Assembly: GCF_017368475.1 (NCBI RefSeq)
Contig: NZ_JAFNJE010000002.1
Span: forward strand, 186,001-250,000
Origin: Alteromonas sp. 5E99-2
GTDB lineage: Bacteria > Pseudomonadota > Gammaproteobacteria > Enterobacterales > Alteromonadaceae
Length of the DNA stretch: 64,000 bases
Reading direction: 5' to 3'
The position numbers were made by a program, and so were the translations under genes. Positions 31,248 to 40,100 of the stretch are shown here, piece by piece. The first letter of the stretch is position 1, and every line of letters starts with the position of its first letter. Below the pieces are notes generated by a model. That model searched no databases and was not told where the DNA came from. It worked only from the letters and a program-made list of their open reading frames with translations.

Positions 31248-31268
31248 ATAGAACCACAATGGTTCTAT
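31248..31268. promoter_or_regulatory. Palindrome in the mrcB-mltB divergent gap
   Basis: The perfect inverted repeat ATAGAACCA-CAA-TGGTTCTAT with 9-bp arms lies 16 nt before the mltB ATG. It could be an operator between the two cell-wall genes or an RNA hairpin that limits mltB translation; sequence alone does not decide. Confidence 0.4.
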
Positions 31269-31284
31269 ATTATCAGGATTATTT

Positions 31285-32481
31285 ATGCGTCATTATTTTT
31301 CTGCCATTGTTGTATCTTTTATCTGCTTTTCTGTTAGTGCGGAGCAAACCGAAGCTGAACTCGCCTTCAACACGTGTAAACCTGAGCTATTATCAAAAGC
31401 CACTCAGGCTGGTGTAAATGAACAATTAGCAGCACCCGTTATTGATGGTTTACAGTACCAAGCTAGAGTTATCGAGCTTGACCGCAAACAACCAGAATTT
31501 GTACAAACCTTCCCTTCTTATTTTTCTAAGCGAGTTAATGACTGGCGTATTAATAAAGGAAAAGAAATGTACGCCAAACACAAATCCTTTTTGGCTTCAT
31601 TAACTCACGAGTATGGCGTACCTGCCCATTACATACTGTCTTTTTGGGGACTAGAAACAAATTTTGGTAATTATAAAGGAAAAATGCCCGTTCTCGATTC
31701 ACTCGCGACTTTGGCTTGCGACCCAAGAAGGTCGAGCTACTTTACTCAAGAGTTTGTTGTGGCGCTGGAACTTATGCAACGAGAATCACTCACAACCGAA
31801 CAAATGGTGGGTTCATGGGCGGGAGCAATGGGCCACACGCAATTTATGCCATCAGCTTACAAGCATTACGCAATAGATGGTGATGGCGACAATAAAATAG
31901 ACTTGTGGAATAGTGAACAAGACGCACTAGCAAGTGCCGCTCACTTTCTCGCTAACCTTGGCTGGACGCCCGGTTTGCGTTGGGGCAGAGAAGTACAACT
32001 GCCAAAAGAATTTAATTACGGCTTAATGGGCAGAGAACACAAACAAAGCATTACCGAATGGGCCAAATTGGGACTAAAAAAAGCGGATGGCAGTGAACTA
32101 GGTAATGCCGACGTTGAGGGTTATCTAGTTGTACCAGCTGGGCATACAGGTCCTAAATTTCTAGTCTATAAGAACTTTCGAACGATCATGCGCTGGAATA
32201 ACTCGGAATTTTACGCAATTGCTGTAGGTAATTTGGCCGATCAGCTTATCGGTGGTTCACCTTTGAAAGCTACATTGCCAGACTTACCTGTATATACCCG
32301 TCAAACCATTAAATCTCTACAGGCTTACTTGAATACACAAGGATTTGAAGTCGGTAAGCCAGACGGCATAATGGGTCCAATGACACGAAATGGTATACGC
32401 CAAGCACAACAGAAATTGAATTTAACCGCTGATGGCTTTCCATCGAAAGATCTTATGGATGTTGTAACCCAAACTCGGTAA
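31285..32481 (+). CDS. Lytic murein transglycosylase (MltB family) with peptidoglycan-binding domain
   Basis: This enzyme cleaves glycan strands to 1,6-anhydro products and helps wall remodelling. The 398 residues begin with a signal peptide (ending near VSA at residue 18; no lipobox cysteine). The GH103 (family 3) catalytic domain follows, with the catalytic glutamate in SFWGLETNFGNYKG and the conserved AGAMGHTQFMPS. The C-terminal 60 residues form a PG_binding_1 domain (TIKSLQAYLNTQGFEVGKPDGIMGPMT in two parts). It is divergent from mrcB. The domain order matches the MltB_2 type rather than E. coli lipoprotein MltB. Confidence 0.92.
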   Translation: MRHYFSAIVVSFICFSVSAEQTEAELAFNTCKPELLSKATQAGVNEQLAAPVIDGLQYQARVIELDRKQPEFVQTFPSYFSKRVNDWRINKGKEMYAKHKSFLASLTHEYGVPAHYILSFWGLETNFGNYKGKMPVLDSLATLACDPRRSSYFTQEFVVALELMQRESLTTEQMVGSWAGAMGHTQFMPSAYKHYAIDGDGDNKIDLWNSEQDALASAAHFLANLGWTPGLRWGREVQLPKEFNYGLMGREHKQSITEWAKLGLKKADGSELGNADVEGYLVVPAGHTGPKFLVYKNFRTIMRWNNSEFYAIAVGNLADQLIGGSPLKATLPDLPVYTRQTIKSLQAYLNTQGFEVGKPDGIMGPMTRNGIRQAQQKLNLTADGFPSKDLMDVVTQTR

Positions 32482-32548
32482 TCGTTTATTTTCCATGCTC
32501 ATATTTTTTGAGACGCATGCAAAACAAGAAATGACTTTAAGTGACGTT

Positions 32549-32580
32549 AAAAACGCCCTTCTTGCTAAAGCACGAAGGGC
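32549..32580 (-). terminator. Rho-independent terminator of the YHS-protein gene
   Basis: An 11-bp stem with one mismatch (GCCCTTCGTGC with GCAAGAAGGGC on the minus strand) closes on a 4-nt loop, followed on the minus strand by GTTTTT. It lies directly after the stop at 32589 and also closes the convergent mltB gene. Confidence 0.75.
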
Positions 32581-32588
32581 AGTCTAAT

Positions 32589-33056
32589 TCACAGTTTATC
32601 TGCTGCTATTTCACGAATTTTTGGCCATGCCTTGTCTGCGTCGCCAATAAAACTTGATTGCTTTCCACCCCATAGTTTTGCGACATCTTCAGTGGCATTA
32701 ACATAAAGCTTGCCATCAACAACTGCAAACACAGAGGGATTAATTGGAAACTTTTTATTAATGGCAGCACCATAAGCACAATATCCGCCATATTGAGGCG
32801 CATACTGAGCTGGGTTTGATTTAAACAAGTCTCGGTTTTTTTCAGAACTAAAATGGTAAATAGCACCATCATATAGCGCAGAAATACCTGCATCCCCTTT
32901 AACTGGCTCGTTTTTAGTAAAATAAGCAACGGTATCATATCCTTGCAAAATCACCCCATTTTCATCTAGCAGATTTTCCTCAGCTGCAAAACTCATTGGG
33001 CTAATCAGCATGCTTATGATGTACACCAGAATACAAAATAGTTTTAACGTCTTCAT
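32589..33056 (-). CDS. Secreted YHS-domain protein
   Basis: The protein has 155 residues with a signal peptide (about 1-24, ending in MSFAA). The mature part is one YHS domain: GYDTVAYFTKNEPVKG, then IYHFSSEKNRDLFKSNPAQYAPQYGGYCAYG, the standard pattern of the exported YHS family that includes a GGYCA motif. YHS domains are small, often metal-associated modules; the periplasmic version has no agreed reaction. It is monocistronic with its own terminator. Confidence 0.85.
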   Translation of the reverse strand: MKTLKLFCILVYIISMLISPMSFAAEENLLDENGVILQGYDTVAYFTKNEPVKGDAGISALYDGAIYHFSSEKNRDLFKSNPAQYAPQYGGYCAYGAAINKKFPINPSVFAVVDGKLYVNATEDVAKLWGGKQSSFIGDADKAWPKIREIAADKL

Positions 33057-33195
33057 AATTACTTTCCTATCAAATTTAAATATATGTTTGTTTGAACCAT
33101 AGTTCTAGCAGAGTGTTAACTCGGCTAATATCCCATAGGCAAAGTTCACTTCAAATGGCCCTAAATGCATTTAACTTGTGCGTATTTCGCATTAA

Positions 33196-34212
33196 TTATG
33201 GTCGTGATGATTCCGAAATTCGTTTTAATAAGAACGACGGCTCATCTAGGTGTATAAAAACCTCTTCAATAGCTTCTGGTATTTGTCCCATCGCTCCTTG
33301 ATAAACTTGTTCGTTACTAAATGTGATTTTTACATTCGCTATTTCACCACGTCCTAAAAATAGCGAATCTTGGTTGTCTTTAGATTCGAATTGGCCTTTC
33401 TCTACTTTTTCACATTGTGCTATCGGTACACACAACAAGCCCCAAACAGAGTTATTGATAACTAGCTGCTTATCTTGATTGTCATATTCCGATATATAAC
33501 AACTGAAGTGACGAGAGATACGGTAGTTGGCTGTTAGCAGTACTAAGCCATAAAGAACAAATGCCGCCAGCGCAACTGCTCCCCATTGACTAAAACTAGA
33601 AACAAGCCAGTACGACATAAAAGTGATAGCCACTAAAGCCAAACAAACTCCCAAAAAATGCCAACGCTTTGCTGACAATAAGTTCAAATTTGCTAAGGCT
33701 TCAGGGTGATTTTTTGAAAAGCGCGGAATGGCGTAAAACCAGCTGGCAGGCTCCGTCGCTAACATAAATGCCATACTTCTTTTTTTATCGTCAGAATGCT
33801 GACTTAACGCAATAATTCTAGGGTCGCCTTTTAAGTGCCTTGCCTGCCACAACCCTTTAATAACAACATACATAAGATAAAACTCTATGGCCAAGAGCAT
33901 TGCCATTAAAGGGTATCTTAACCAAGTAATAAATTCGAAATAGGTCGCTATTTCTTCTGGAAATGTATATCGAGCAACGAAAGAACTCAGCGAAAAGGGT
34001 ACGATAGTCCGCCACAGCTGTTGCTTTCCAGTTTTAATTATACAGAACCAATGTGCCACCGGAATAACAAGAAAAAAGGCAATAGAAAACAAAATAAAAA
34101 GTAGTTTTTCTGATTGAGCTTGAATTTCAGTAGGCATATATTGAAAGCCCAAGGTATAAATAAAAACCACAAATATGAGATGATACAATCTAAGTTTATT
34201 GGCTTTTCGCAT
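33196..34212 (-). CDS. Multi-pass membrane protein of unknown function
   Basis: The protein has 338 residues. I count about six membrane helices in the N-terminal two thirds (for example LYHLIFVVFIYTLGFQY, LLFILFSIAFFLVIPVAHWF, YPLMAMLLAIEFYLMYVVI, LGVCLALVAITFMSYWLV and WGAVALAAFVLYGLVLL). The last 110 residues are soluble and cytoplasmic, with beta strands and two cysteines (about 265 and 273). The layout resembles proteins with a C-terminal PH-like domain, but I do not recognise the family. It is divergent from the alginate-lyase gene across a 372-bp AT-rich gap. Confidence 0.6.
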   Translation of the reverse strand: MRKANKLRLYHLIFVVFIYTLGFQYMPTEIQAQSEKLLFILFSIAFFLVIPVAHWFCIIKTGKQQLWRTIVPFSLSSFVARYTFPEEIATYFEFITWLRYPLMAMLLAIEFYLMYVVIKGLWQARHLKGDPRIIALSQHSDDKKRSMAFMLATEPASWFYAIPRFSKNHPEALANLNLLSAKRWHFLGVCLALVAITFMSYWLVSSFSQWGAVALAAFVLYGLVLLTANYRISRHFSCYISEYDNQDKQLVINNSVWGLLCVPIAQCEKVEKGQFESKDNQDSLFLGRGEIANVKITFSNEQVYQGAMGQIPEAIEEVFIHLDEPSFLLKRISESSRP

Positions 34213-34584
34213 TCCGTCGTATTGCTCCTGAAGTTAACTATTCAATATTAGTCTTTAACTTTCTTTGTTTATTACAAATAACGAGACAAACTTTCATCTT
34301 AATCTTCGCTTAATTAAAGCATTAATATTAAGCAGTGTTATAAGCTCTAAAAGCCACACCTCAAGGAGATATAGATTGAATTCAAAACTATTCTGAACTA
34401 AAAAATCATACGAAATGAATACCCCCTAATTTCACCTATCGCTTTGCTTTTGCATAATGGACGCTAGGGCTATATCGTTTTATTTGTTAATATAATTCTA
34501 AGAATATTAATTTGACTTGTTCCAAAACTAAAAAACGTAAATGAAGTGTTCAATGTATTAACTCAAACAAATAAATGAGGTTTT
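34213..34584. other. 372-bp AT-rich divergent regulatory gap
   Basis: This gap holds the promoters of the membrane protein (minus) and the PL7 lyase (plus). A TTGACT box at 34512-34517 could be the -35 of the lyase promoter. An ideal Shine-Dalgarno (AAGGAG at 34363) is followed 7 nt later by a TTG codon opening a six-residue frame (34376-34396). This might be a leader peptide or the remains of a lost gene. No repeat or RNA gene is evident. Confidence 0.5.
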
Positions 34585-35685
34585 ATGAGGTCTTTTTCTA
34601 ATTACCTAAAGCACAGTAAAATAGCAGTTTCCATTGTGTTTTTAACCAGCGGGATTGGAACAGCAATTGCCGATGTTCCTGCAGATAAATTTGATTTGAG
34701 CGAATGGAATATCACCTTACCCTCAGACGATAATAACGACGGTCAGCCAGATCAGGTTTCTGTTAAAGATATCAAAAAATTTGAACATTCGGATTTTTTC
34801 TATCTAGATGAAAATGGTGGGATGGTCTTTTCTACTCCAAATAAAGCCACAACTACTAAAAATACAACGAATACTCGTAGTGAACTTCGTCACATGCTTC
34901 GTGGCAAATCCTCACGGATAAAAACCCACGATCCAAAAAATAATTTCACCATTGCAAGTAACCCTATCGCAAAAAAATTCAAGCGAATTGGTGGAAAGAT
35001 GGAAGCCACTTTAAAAGTGAACCATGTTTCATTAAATGCAAAATACCCAGAGAAAGGCCCAGCTTACTCTGTAGTAGTAGGGCAAATACATGCAACTAAG
35101 TGGAAAAAACCCATTAAAGGCTTTGGCTGGGGAAACGAACCTCTCAAAATTTACTTTAAAAAGCACCCTAACCATGAAAAGGGATCGGTTTTTTGGACCT
35201 ACGAGCGCAATCTTCCAAAATCCGATGAAAACCGTATAGACATTGCTTACCCTGTTTTTGGTAATACGTGGTTAGATCCTAACGAACCCGGTGAACAAGG
35301 TATCTCGCTAGGCGAAGAATTTAGTTACGTTGTAAACGTGCACGAAGACGTTATGTATTTAACCTTTGAAGCTGAAGGCCATGAGACTGTGAAATACAGA
35401 ATAAACCTAGGCAACGCTATTGATGCCTATGGCGATGTAGATAAATACGACCACCCCTATGGATACACACTGGACTATAATTACTTTAAAGCTGGTGCGT
35501 ATAACCAGTGCAGTACAAAAGACGATCCCGGCTTTTGGTATCCTGCTTGTCCTGGAACGGGTAACTGGGAAGAAGATAAAGCCAACGGCAACTATTCAAG
35601 TGTCACCTTTTCTCGTTTAATAGTAGGCAAAAGCGTAGCCCCAGAACCTGGCCACGGAGAAAACCAAAAGAGAGATAAAGGATAA
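34585..35685 (+). CDS. Polysaccharide lyase family 7 (alginate lyase)
   Basis: This is a secreted lyase that cuts alginate by beta-elimination. The 366 residues start with a signal peptide (about 1-29). All three PL7 signature blocks are present: RSELR at 98-102 (TNTRSELRHML), QIH at 167-169 (VVGQIHA, catalytic His) and YFKAGAYNQ at 300-308 (catalytic Tyr). QIH rather than QVH usually goes with preference for guluronate or mixed blocks; this is a trend, not proof. There is no carbohydrate-binding module or lipobox. No other alginate-degradation gene lies nearby. Confidence 0.94.
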   Translation: MRSFSNYLKHSKIAVSIVFLTSGIGTAIADVPADKFDLSEWNITLPSDDNNDGQPDQVSVKDIKKFEHSDFFYLDENGGMVFSTPNKATTTKNTTNTRSELRHMLRGKSSRIKTHDPKNNFTIASNPIAKKFKRIGGKMEATLKVNHVSLNAKYPEKGPAYSVVVGQIHATKWKKPIKGFGWGNEPLKIYFKKHPNHEKGSVFWTYERNLPKSDENRIDIAYPVFGNTWLDPNEPGEQGISLGEEFSYVVNVHEDVMYLTFEAEGHETVKYRINLGNAIDAYGDVDKYDHPYGYTLDYNYFKAGAYNQCSTKDDPGFWYPACPGTGNWEEDKANGNYSSVTFSRLIVGKSVAPEPGHGENQKRDKG

Positions 35686-35712
35686 TAAGATTTATTTAAA
35701 CGAGTATCACTT

Positions 35713-36633
35713 GTGAACCAACTCCAACGCCCCCTATACGGCTTCCTGTTATCTTTACTAACCGCCGTTTTGTGGGGCCTTTTGCCCTTGGGTTTATTGT
35801 TATGCTTATCCGGCATGGACAGTATAACAATCACCTTCTTCCGATTTGGCTTTGCAGCTTTAATTGTATTTATAGTATTACTTTCAAAACGCTCATTGCC
35901 AAAAAAAGAAATCCTCACTAAACGAACTTTGTATCTCATTACAGGTGCAACGGTTTTCTTATTAGCAAATTATATCTCTAACGTCATAGGCCTTCGCTTC
36001 CTCAATGCATCGAGTGCTCAAGTTGTATTACAACTCGCTCCTTTTTCTTTAATGCTCGGTGGCATAATCCTATATAAAGAACACTTTACTCGGCCTCAAC
36101 TTATCGGCGCTTTGATGTTAATAGCGGGTTTAGCTTTATTTTTTAACCAAAGACTCCCTGCTATTTTTGAATCAGAAACTGAAAGCGTACTAGGCATTGT
36201 TATTTTTGTAGGCTCTGCCATCGTTTGGGCATGTTACGCTCTTATCCAAAAACCACTATTAAAAACATTAAGCGCGCAACAGTTAACCGTTATTATTTAT
36301 TCTATCGGCGCTTTAATGCTGCTTCCATTCAGCCAGCTTAGTAGTATTACATCACTATCTTCCATACAATTTTACGCGTTAGTGTTTTGCTGTCTAAATA
36401 CCTTATTTGCTTATGGCGCATTCACTGAAGCCATTCGCGTTTGGTATGCGTCCAAAGTCAGTGCTGTTTTGGCGACCCAGCCCATTTTTACTTATATCAG
36501 TATGCGAATTGCAGAAAACATAATGCCAGAAAGTTTTCACCAGCCAGAACTGGATATATGGGCTTATTGCGGTGGTTTGTTAGTCGTATTTGGCTCGATA
36601 ATATCAGCCCTGGGTAAAAAGCAATCTAGTTAG
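35713..36633 (+). CDS. EamA/DMT-family transporter
   Basis: This is a ten-helix inner-membrane transporter of 306 residues with two EamA repeats (about 8-145 and 158-300), each ending in a predicted helix pair. It follows the PL7 gene by 27 nt and begins with GTG. Helix one (LYGFLLSLLTAVLWGLLPLG) and the LNASSAQVVLQLAPF segment are typical. DMT exporters handle metabolites or amino acids; the substrate is unknown. Its stop codon overlaps the end of the convergent kinase gene by 4 nt. Confidence 0.88.
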   Translation: MNQLQRPLYGFLLSLLTAVLWGLLPLGLLLCLSGMDSITITFFRFGFAALIVFIVLLSKRSLPKKEILTKRTLYLITGATVFLLANYISNVIGLRFLNASSAQVVLQLAPFSLMLGGIILYKEHFTRPQLIGALMLIAGLALFFNQRLPAIFESETESVLGIVIFVGSAIVWACYALIQKPLLKTLSAQQLTVIIYSIGALMLLPFSQLSSITSLSSIQFYALVFCCLNTLFAYGAFTEAIRVWYASKVSAVLATQPIFTYISMRIAENIMPESFHQPELDIWAYCGGLLVVFGSIISALGKKQSS

Positions 36634-37610
36634 ATTACACGAGACAAGCCAACCTTGGACATATGCCTCATAAATCCGCAAATCTTCCAGCTTTTCGGAT
36701 TCCACCCAAGAAGAAAGCGATAAAAATCAGCCCAAGCGATTGGATACAAAAAACGCACCTCCTGTTCTAATTCATCAATATCGAGATTTATATTGTAATG
36801 TTTCACAGCCAGTTTTAGCTGATGAATATATTCGTTTAAAATTCTATCTCCGTAAACCGCAAGGTCATCCTCATGTAAAGCACTGCCTACTAAATAAGCG
36901 AGATCTTTTACGCCACATCCGCGACCTACATATTGAAAATCAACCGCTGCCACGTCTTTACTATTTGTGTGATAACAAAAATTAGCCAACTTGCTGTCGC
37001 CATGTACCAAGGTTTGGAATTTCGCATTATTCAATGCACTATCAATATCAGCAGCATATTTTTTAAATGGACTATCAGTCATAGATTGCCATTCATCTCG
37101 CCTAGTCGCCAAATGCCAATAGGTTCCTACAGGCCATAAGCCATCGGCATCTGTATTCATAAAACATCCATGAAAATACGCTAACCAACGCAGTGTTATT
37201 TTTAGTTGTGACCAGTTTGCCTCGGCTAACCGAATTGAAAACCCAGCGGCATCTAAGTCATCCATAATAATTAATCGAGTGCTGCCACAGACATCATGAG
37301 CGTGTAATTTAGCGACCTGACAGTATGAATCAGTATGTGGGGAATAATACTGATAAAAATGACTTTCCATCTGATAAGACGTTACTTTTCGGTCATGACC
37401 CACAGCCCCATCCCACCCACGAGGGTGTTCTTCAGCCCCATCGGGAGCAACCCACTTTACAATGTAGCGCTGTTTCGAAGTCGGGTTTACAAGCTTTACG
37501 ATTTGCCCATAGCCGCTCCACAACGATTGAACATGCTGGTCAAATTCCAGTTCATAACAATCAAGTAAAGTACGAATTCGTTCAATTAGTGCAATATCTG
37601 GTGAGTTCAT
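36630..37610 (-). CDS. Phosphotransferase of the aminoglycoside/ecdysteroid-kinase fold
   Basis: The protein has 326 residues with a protein-kinase-like fold. The Brenner motif is LVHGDSKLANFC (catalytic Asp) and the metal-binding DFG equivalent is VAAVDFQYVGRGCGVKDLAYL, which fits the EcKL/DUF227 group. The N-terminal lobe carries YIVKWV with a likely ATP-binding Lys. The true substrate is a small hydroxyl compound and is unknown; drug resistance should not be assumed. It is convergent with and overlaps the DMT transporter by 4 nt. Confidence 0.8.
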   Translation of the reverse strand: MNSPDIALIERIRTLLDCYELEFDQHVQSLWSGYGQIVKLVNPTSKQRYIVKWVAPDGAEEHPRGWDGAVGHDRKVTSYQMESHFYQYYSPHTDSYCQVAKLHAHDVCGSTRLIIMDDLDAAGFSIRLAEANWSQLKITLRWLAYFHGCFMNTDADGLWPVGTYWHLATRRDEWQSMTDSPFKKYAADIDSALNNAKFQTLVHGDSKLANFCYHTNSKDVAAVDFQYVGRGCGVKDLAYLVGSALHEDDLAVYGDRILNEYIHQLKLAVKHYNINLDIDELEQEVRFLYPIAWADFYRFLLGWNPKSWKICGFMRHMSKVGLSRVI

Positions 37611-37847
37611 TGATATGGCTTATTGGTTAAATAATATCCCGCCAAGAAGTTAGTATGCCCTAACGAATAAAATAAGGTTTAAAGTATGCTTCACAAAGAG
37701 ATTTAAAAAATTATCCCCTTAAAGAAGAGCAACGTCGCAATATTGGCATAATGACAATTACTCTTCTTCAATCCCTTTCTCTACCACTTTGAAAATTGAT
37801 CACTCATATGGCGATCGAAACGAGCAAGATTTTGTAAAGCACTAAAC

Positions 37848-39896
37848 TCATCGTTCAAAAACGAATTTTGACACATTTTCTTCTAAGTTCTTAGCAATCG
37901 CTATTTGAGATATAGCTTCATTTTTTGCCGATTCTGCTTTGTTGTTGGTTTCATCAGCCAAGCACGCAATTTGATTAATATTCTTATCAAGTTCATTAAC
38001 GGTCGATGCTTGTTCTTCAGCAGCAGTTGAAATTAAAAAACTAAGATCCTGCACGTCTGACATTTTACTTTCGAAGTTAGCAATAATCTCATCTGCAAGT
38101 TTAGCTTGCTTCAGGCTCTCATCTACCAATACCTCACTTTTTTCAGTCACTTCTACTGCCAATTTAGAATCCGACACCATTGAGGATATTTTTTGCTGGA
38201 TCTCTAAAGTAGATGTTTGGGTTCGAGTCGCTAATGTTCTTACTTCGTCAGCAACGACAGAGAACCCCCTACCTTGCTCCCCCGCACGAGCTGCCTCAAT
38301 AGCGGCATTTAACGCCAATAGGTTAGTTTGTTCGGCGATTCCGGTAATTGTATCAACCACACTTTCGATGTTTTTAACACCTTCGTTCAGATTTTGAATA
38401 GCTAAAAGCGTCTCGTTTGTTTGTGAAGATACTTGCTCAATGCTGTGGTAGTTTTTCTGAACTTTGTCACGACCATCGTTTGCTAAACTTACTGCCTCGA
38501 CGACTGATTCATGTGTTTTCTCAGTGTGTTGAGCAACATCACTAGCCGTAGAGCTCATTTCTACCAACGCCGCAGCAACCATATCTAACTCTGTTTTCTG
38601 TTGATTTACTATGGTAAGAGTACTTTTAGAACTATTTACAACTAAATCCACTGACGCCTCAACCTTCTGGGAAGAGCTTTCAATGTCTAAAACAGTTTGC
38701 TTCAAACTATTCACGACCTGTATCAGGTATCCATTTAATTGACCAAACTCATCATTCGATTTAGAAGGCTCCATTGTTCTTAAAACCCCCTTAGATAGCG
38801 CATCTAATTCATCCATGAACTTACTAATTGCTTTTTTAATAAAGCGAGTCATAGAAATAGACAATGCAATAATACCCAAAAGAATACAGATCCCAACAAT
38901 AGCCGCTAAGTTATTCTGTTCTTTTGTATTTTTATTGATACTCGTAGAAAGCTCTTGGTTTTGAGAAAATGACTTTTCTAATAGTAGCCCAGTTAAACCA
39001 CTCCCATTGCTCGTTAACGCTTGTAATTTAGTAAAGTCTTCATTTTGCTGCTCAATTAATTCTAATCTGCTTTTTTGAATTGCTAGTAATCCATCATTAC
39101 CTTCTACTGCGTTCAACAACGACAAAGTTAGTTTCGATAATTCACGAACGAAATTTTGAAATTGGGCCTCTTCAGATGCAAAGATAAGTGCTGGTAATAA
39201 GTTTGAATGTTGATTTTGCCAACTCACAAATTGACTTCTACTTTCGTTCAACGTAGCTATTGATTCCGCATTCGCTGTTCTCTCAATAACCAACATTCCA
39301 GAAATAACTGACGCGTTTATTTCATTAACTACAGACAATACCGACTCGTCTTCTAGTTCAATTAGAATTCCTGAAAGGAGTGGCGAAATTTGTTCTCTTA
39401 ACGTATCAAGAGTCGTAATTATTTTCTGTGATTTTTCTATAGCATTAACTATGTCTAGTTGAGTTGCTATCATCAGCTTTGTGCTTTCATCAACACTGTC
39501 CATTTCCACTTTCAATTGTGAAACAGTGCCATTAACTGTATTAGCAAAATCACCATGTAGGCTCAGACTTTGAAATTCCGACAACGACAAGCCAATGCGT
39601 TCGTTATTCAAGTTCAACTGCTTTGCTGCTATGTCGTACTCATCCGCTGATTCACTTGATAATAACTTTAGCACTAATGGTTCTGTTGCTTTAACTAACT
39701 CGTTTGTCTTAGATGAAAAAAGAATAACTGGAGATGATTCGTCGTTAATTAGTGTAAGGCCTGAAATAACCTGCTTACCATTAATGTAACTGAATAACAC
39801 CATAGCGATGAAAAGAACCCCTATTAGAGAAAAACTCAAGGTGATCTTGGTTGATAAATTAATATTGAATATACGGCTCATAACGTTATTTCCCAT
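37848..39896 (-). CDS. Methyl-accepting chemotaxis protein, helical-bundle sensor
   Basis: The protein has 682 residues with a membrane helix at about 17-37, a long all-helical periplasmic domain (about 40-325), a second helix (about 328-350), HAMP, and a signalling domain with the hairpin [19 protein letters not shown]. The sensor has no Cache pattern; its even heptad-like helices point to a four-helix or HBM-type bundle, a class that often reads ligands through a binding protein. A second Met at residue 6 (39881) is an equally plausible start. It is divergent from an orphan solute-binding protein. Confidence 0.92.
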   Translation of the reverse strand: MGNNVMSRIFNINLSTKITLSFSLIGVLFIAMVLFSYINGKQVISGLTLINDESSPVILFSSKTNELVKATEPLVLKLLSSESADEYDIAAKQLNLNNERIGLSLSEFQSLSLHGDFANTVNGTVSQLKVEMDSVDESTKLMIATQLDIVNAIEKSQKIITTLDTLREQISPLLSGILIELEDESVLSVVNEINASVISGMLVIERTANAESIATLNESRSQFVSWQNQHSNLLPALIFASEEAQFQNFVRELSKLTLSLLNAVEGNDGLLAIQKSRLELIEQQNEDFTKLQALTSNGSGLTGLLLEKSFSQNQELSTSINKNTKEQNNLAAIVGICILLGIIALSISMTRFIKKAISKFMDELDALSKGVLRTMEPSKSNDEFGQLNGYLIQVVNSLKQTVLDIESSSQKVEASVDLVVNSSKSTLTIVNQQKTELDMVAAALVEMSSTASDVAQHTEKTHESVVEAVSLANDGRDKVQKNYHSIEQVSSQTNETLLAIQNLNEGVKNIESVVDTITGIAEQTNLLALNAAIEAARAGEQGRGFSVVADEVRTLATRTQTSTLEIQQKISSMVSDSKLAVEVTEKSEVLVDESLKQAKLADEIIANFESKMSDVQDLSFLISTAAEEQASTVNELDKNINQIACLADETNNKAESAKNEAISQIAIAKNLEENVSKFVFER

Positions 39897-39968
39897 CTAG
39901 GTGTAATAATTCGGCCAATCAGTGGCAAAAAAATAATTCTCTCTTAATATTAGTATTGATTATTTAAT

Positions 39969-39996
39969 TTGACAGCTTTTGAAAGATCAATAACTT
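39969..39996 (+). promoter_or_regulatory. Candidate promoter of the solute-binding protein gene
   Basis: A TTGACA -35 box at 39969-39974 is followed, after 16 bp, by TAACTT at 39991-39996. This lies about 105 bp before the start of the binding-protein gene, in the divergent gap shared with the chemoreceptor. Confidence 0.35.
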
Positions 39997-40100
39997 AGAT
40001 TATTTATCAAACGTTATCTAAAAAACATATTATTTAGATGTATATTGCTCTTTTTTGCTATCACAAAATACATGCTTGTTAAGCCTTTAGGATTGAAATA

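Noticed and set aside
32606-32938. Second frame overlapping the YHS gene on the same strand
   Set aside because: It is out of frame with the clear YHS domain and lacks a start signal; an incidental open frame.
34432-34446. 15-bp sequence TCACCTATCGCTTTG repeated at 45013-45027
   Set aside because: The match stops at 15 bp, the flanks differ and only two copies exist in 64 kb; chance or a minor motif is the simpler reading.
36630-37610. Aminoglycoside-resistance gene
   Set aside because: The HGD and DFQ motifs only show the kinase fold; the sequence fits the EcKL-like housekeeping group and there is no mobile or resistance context.
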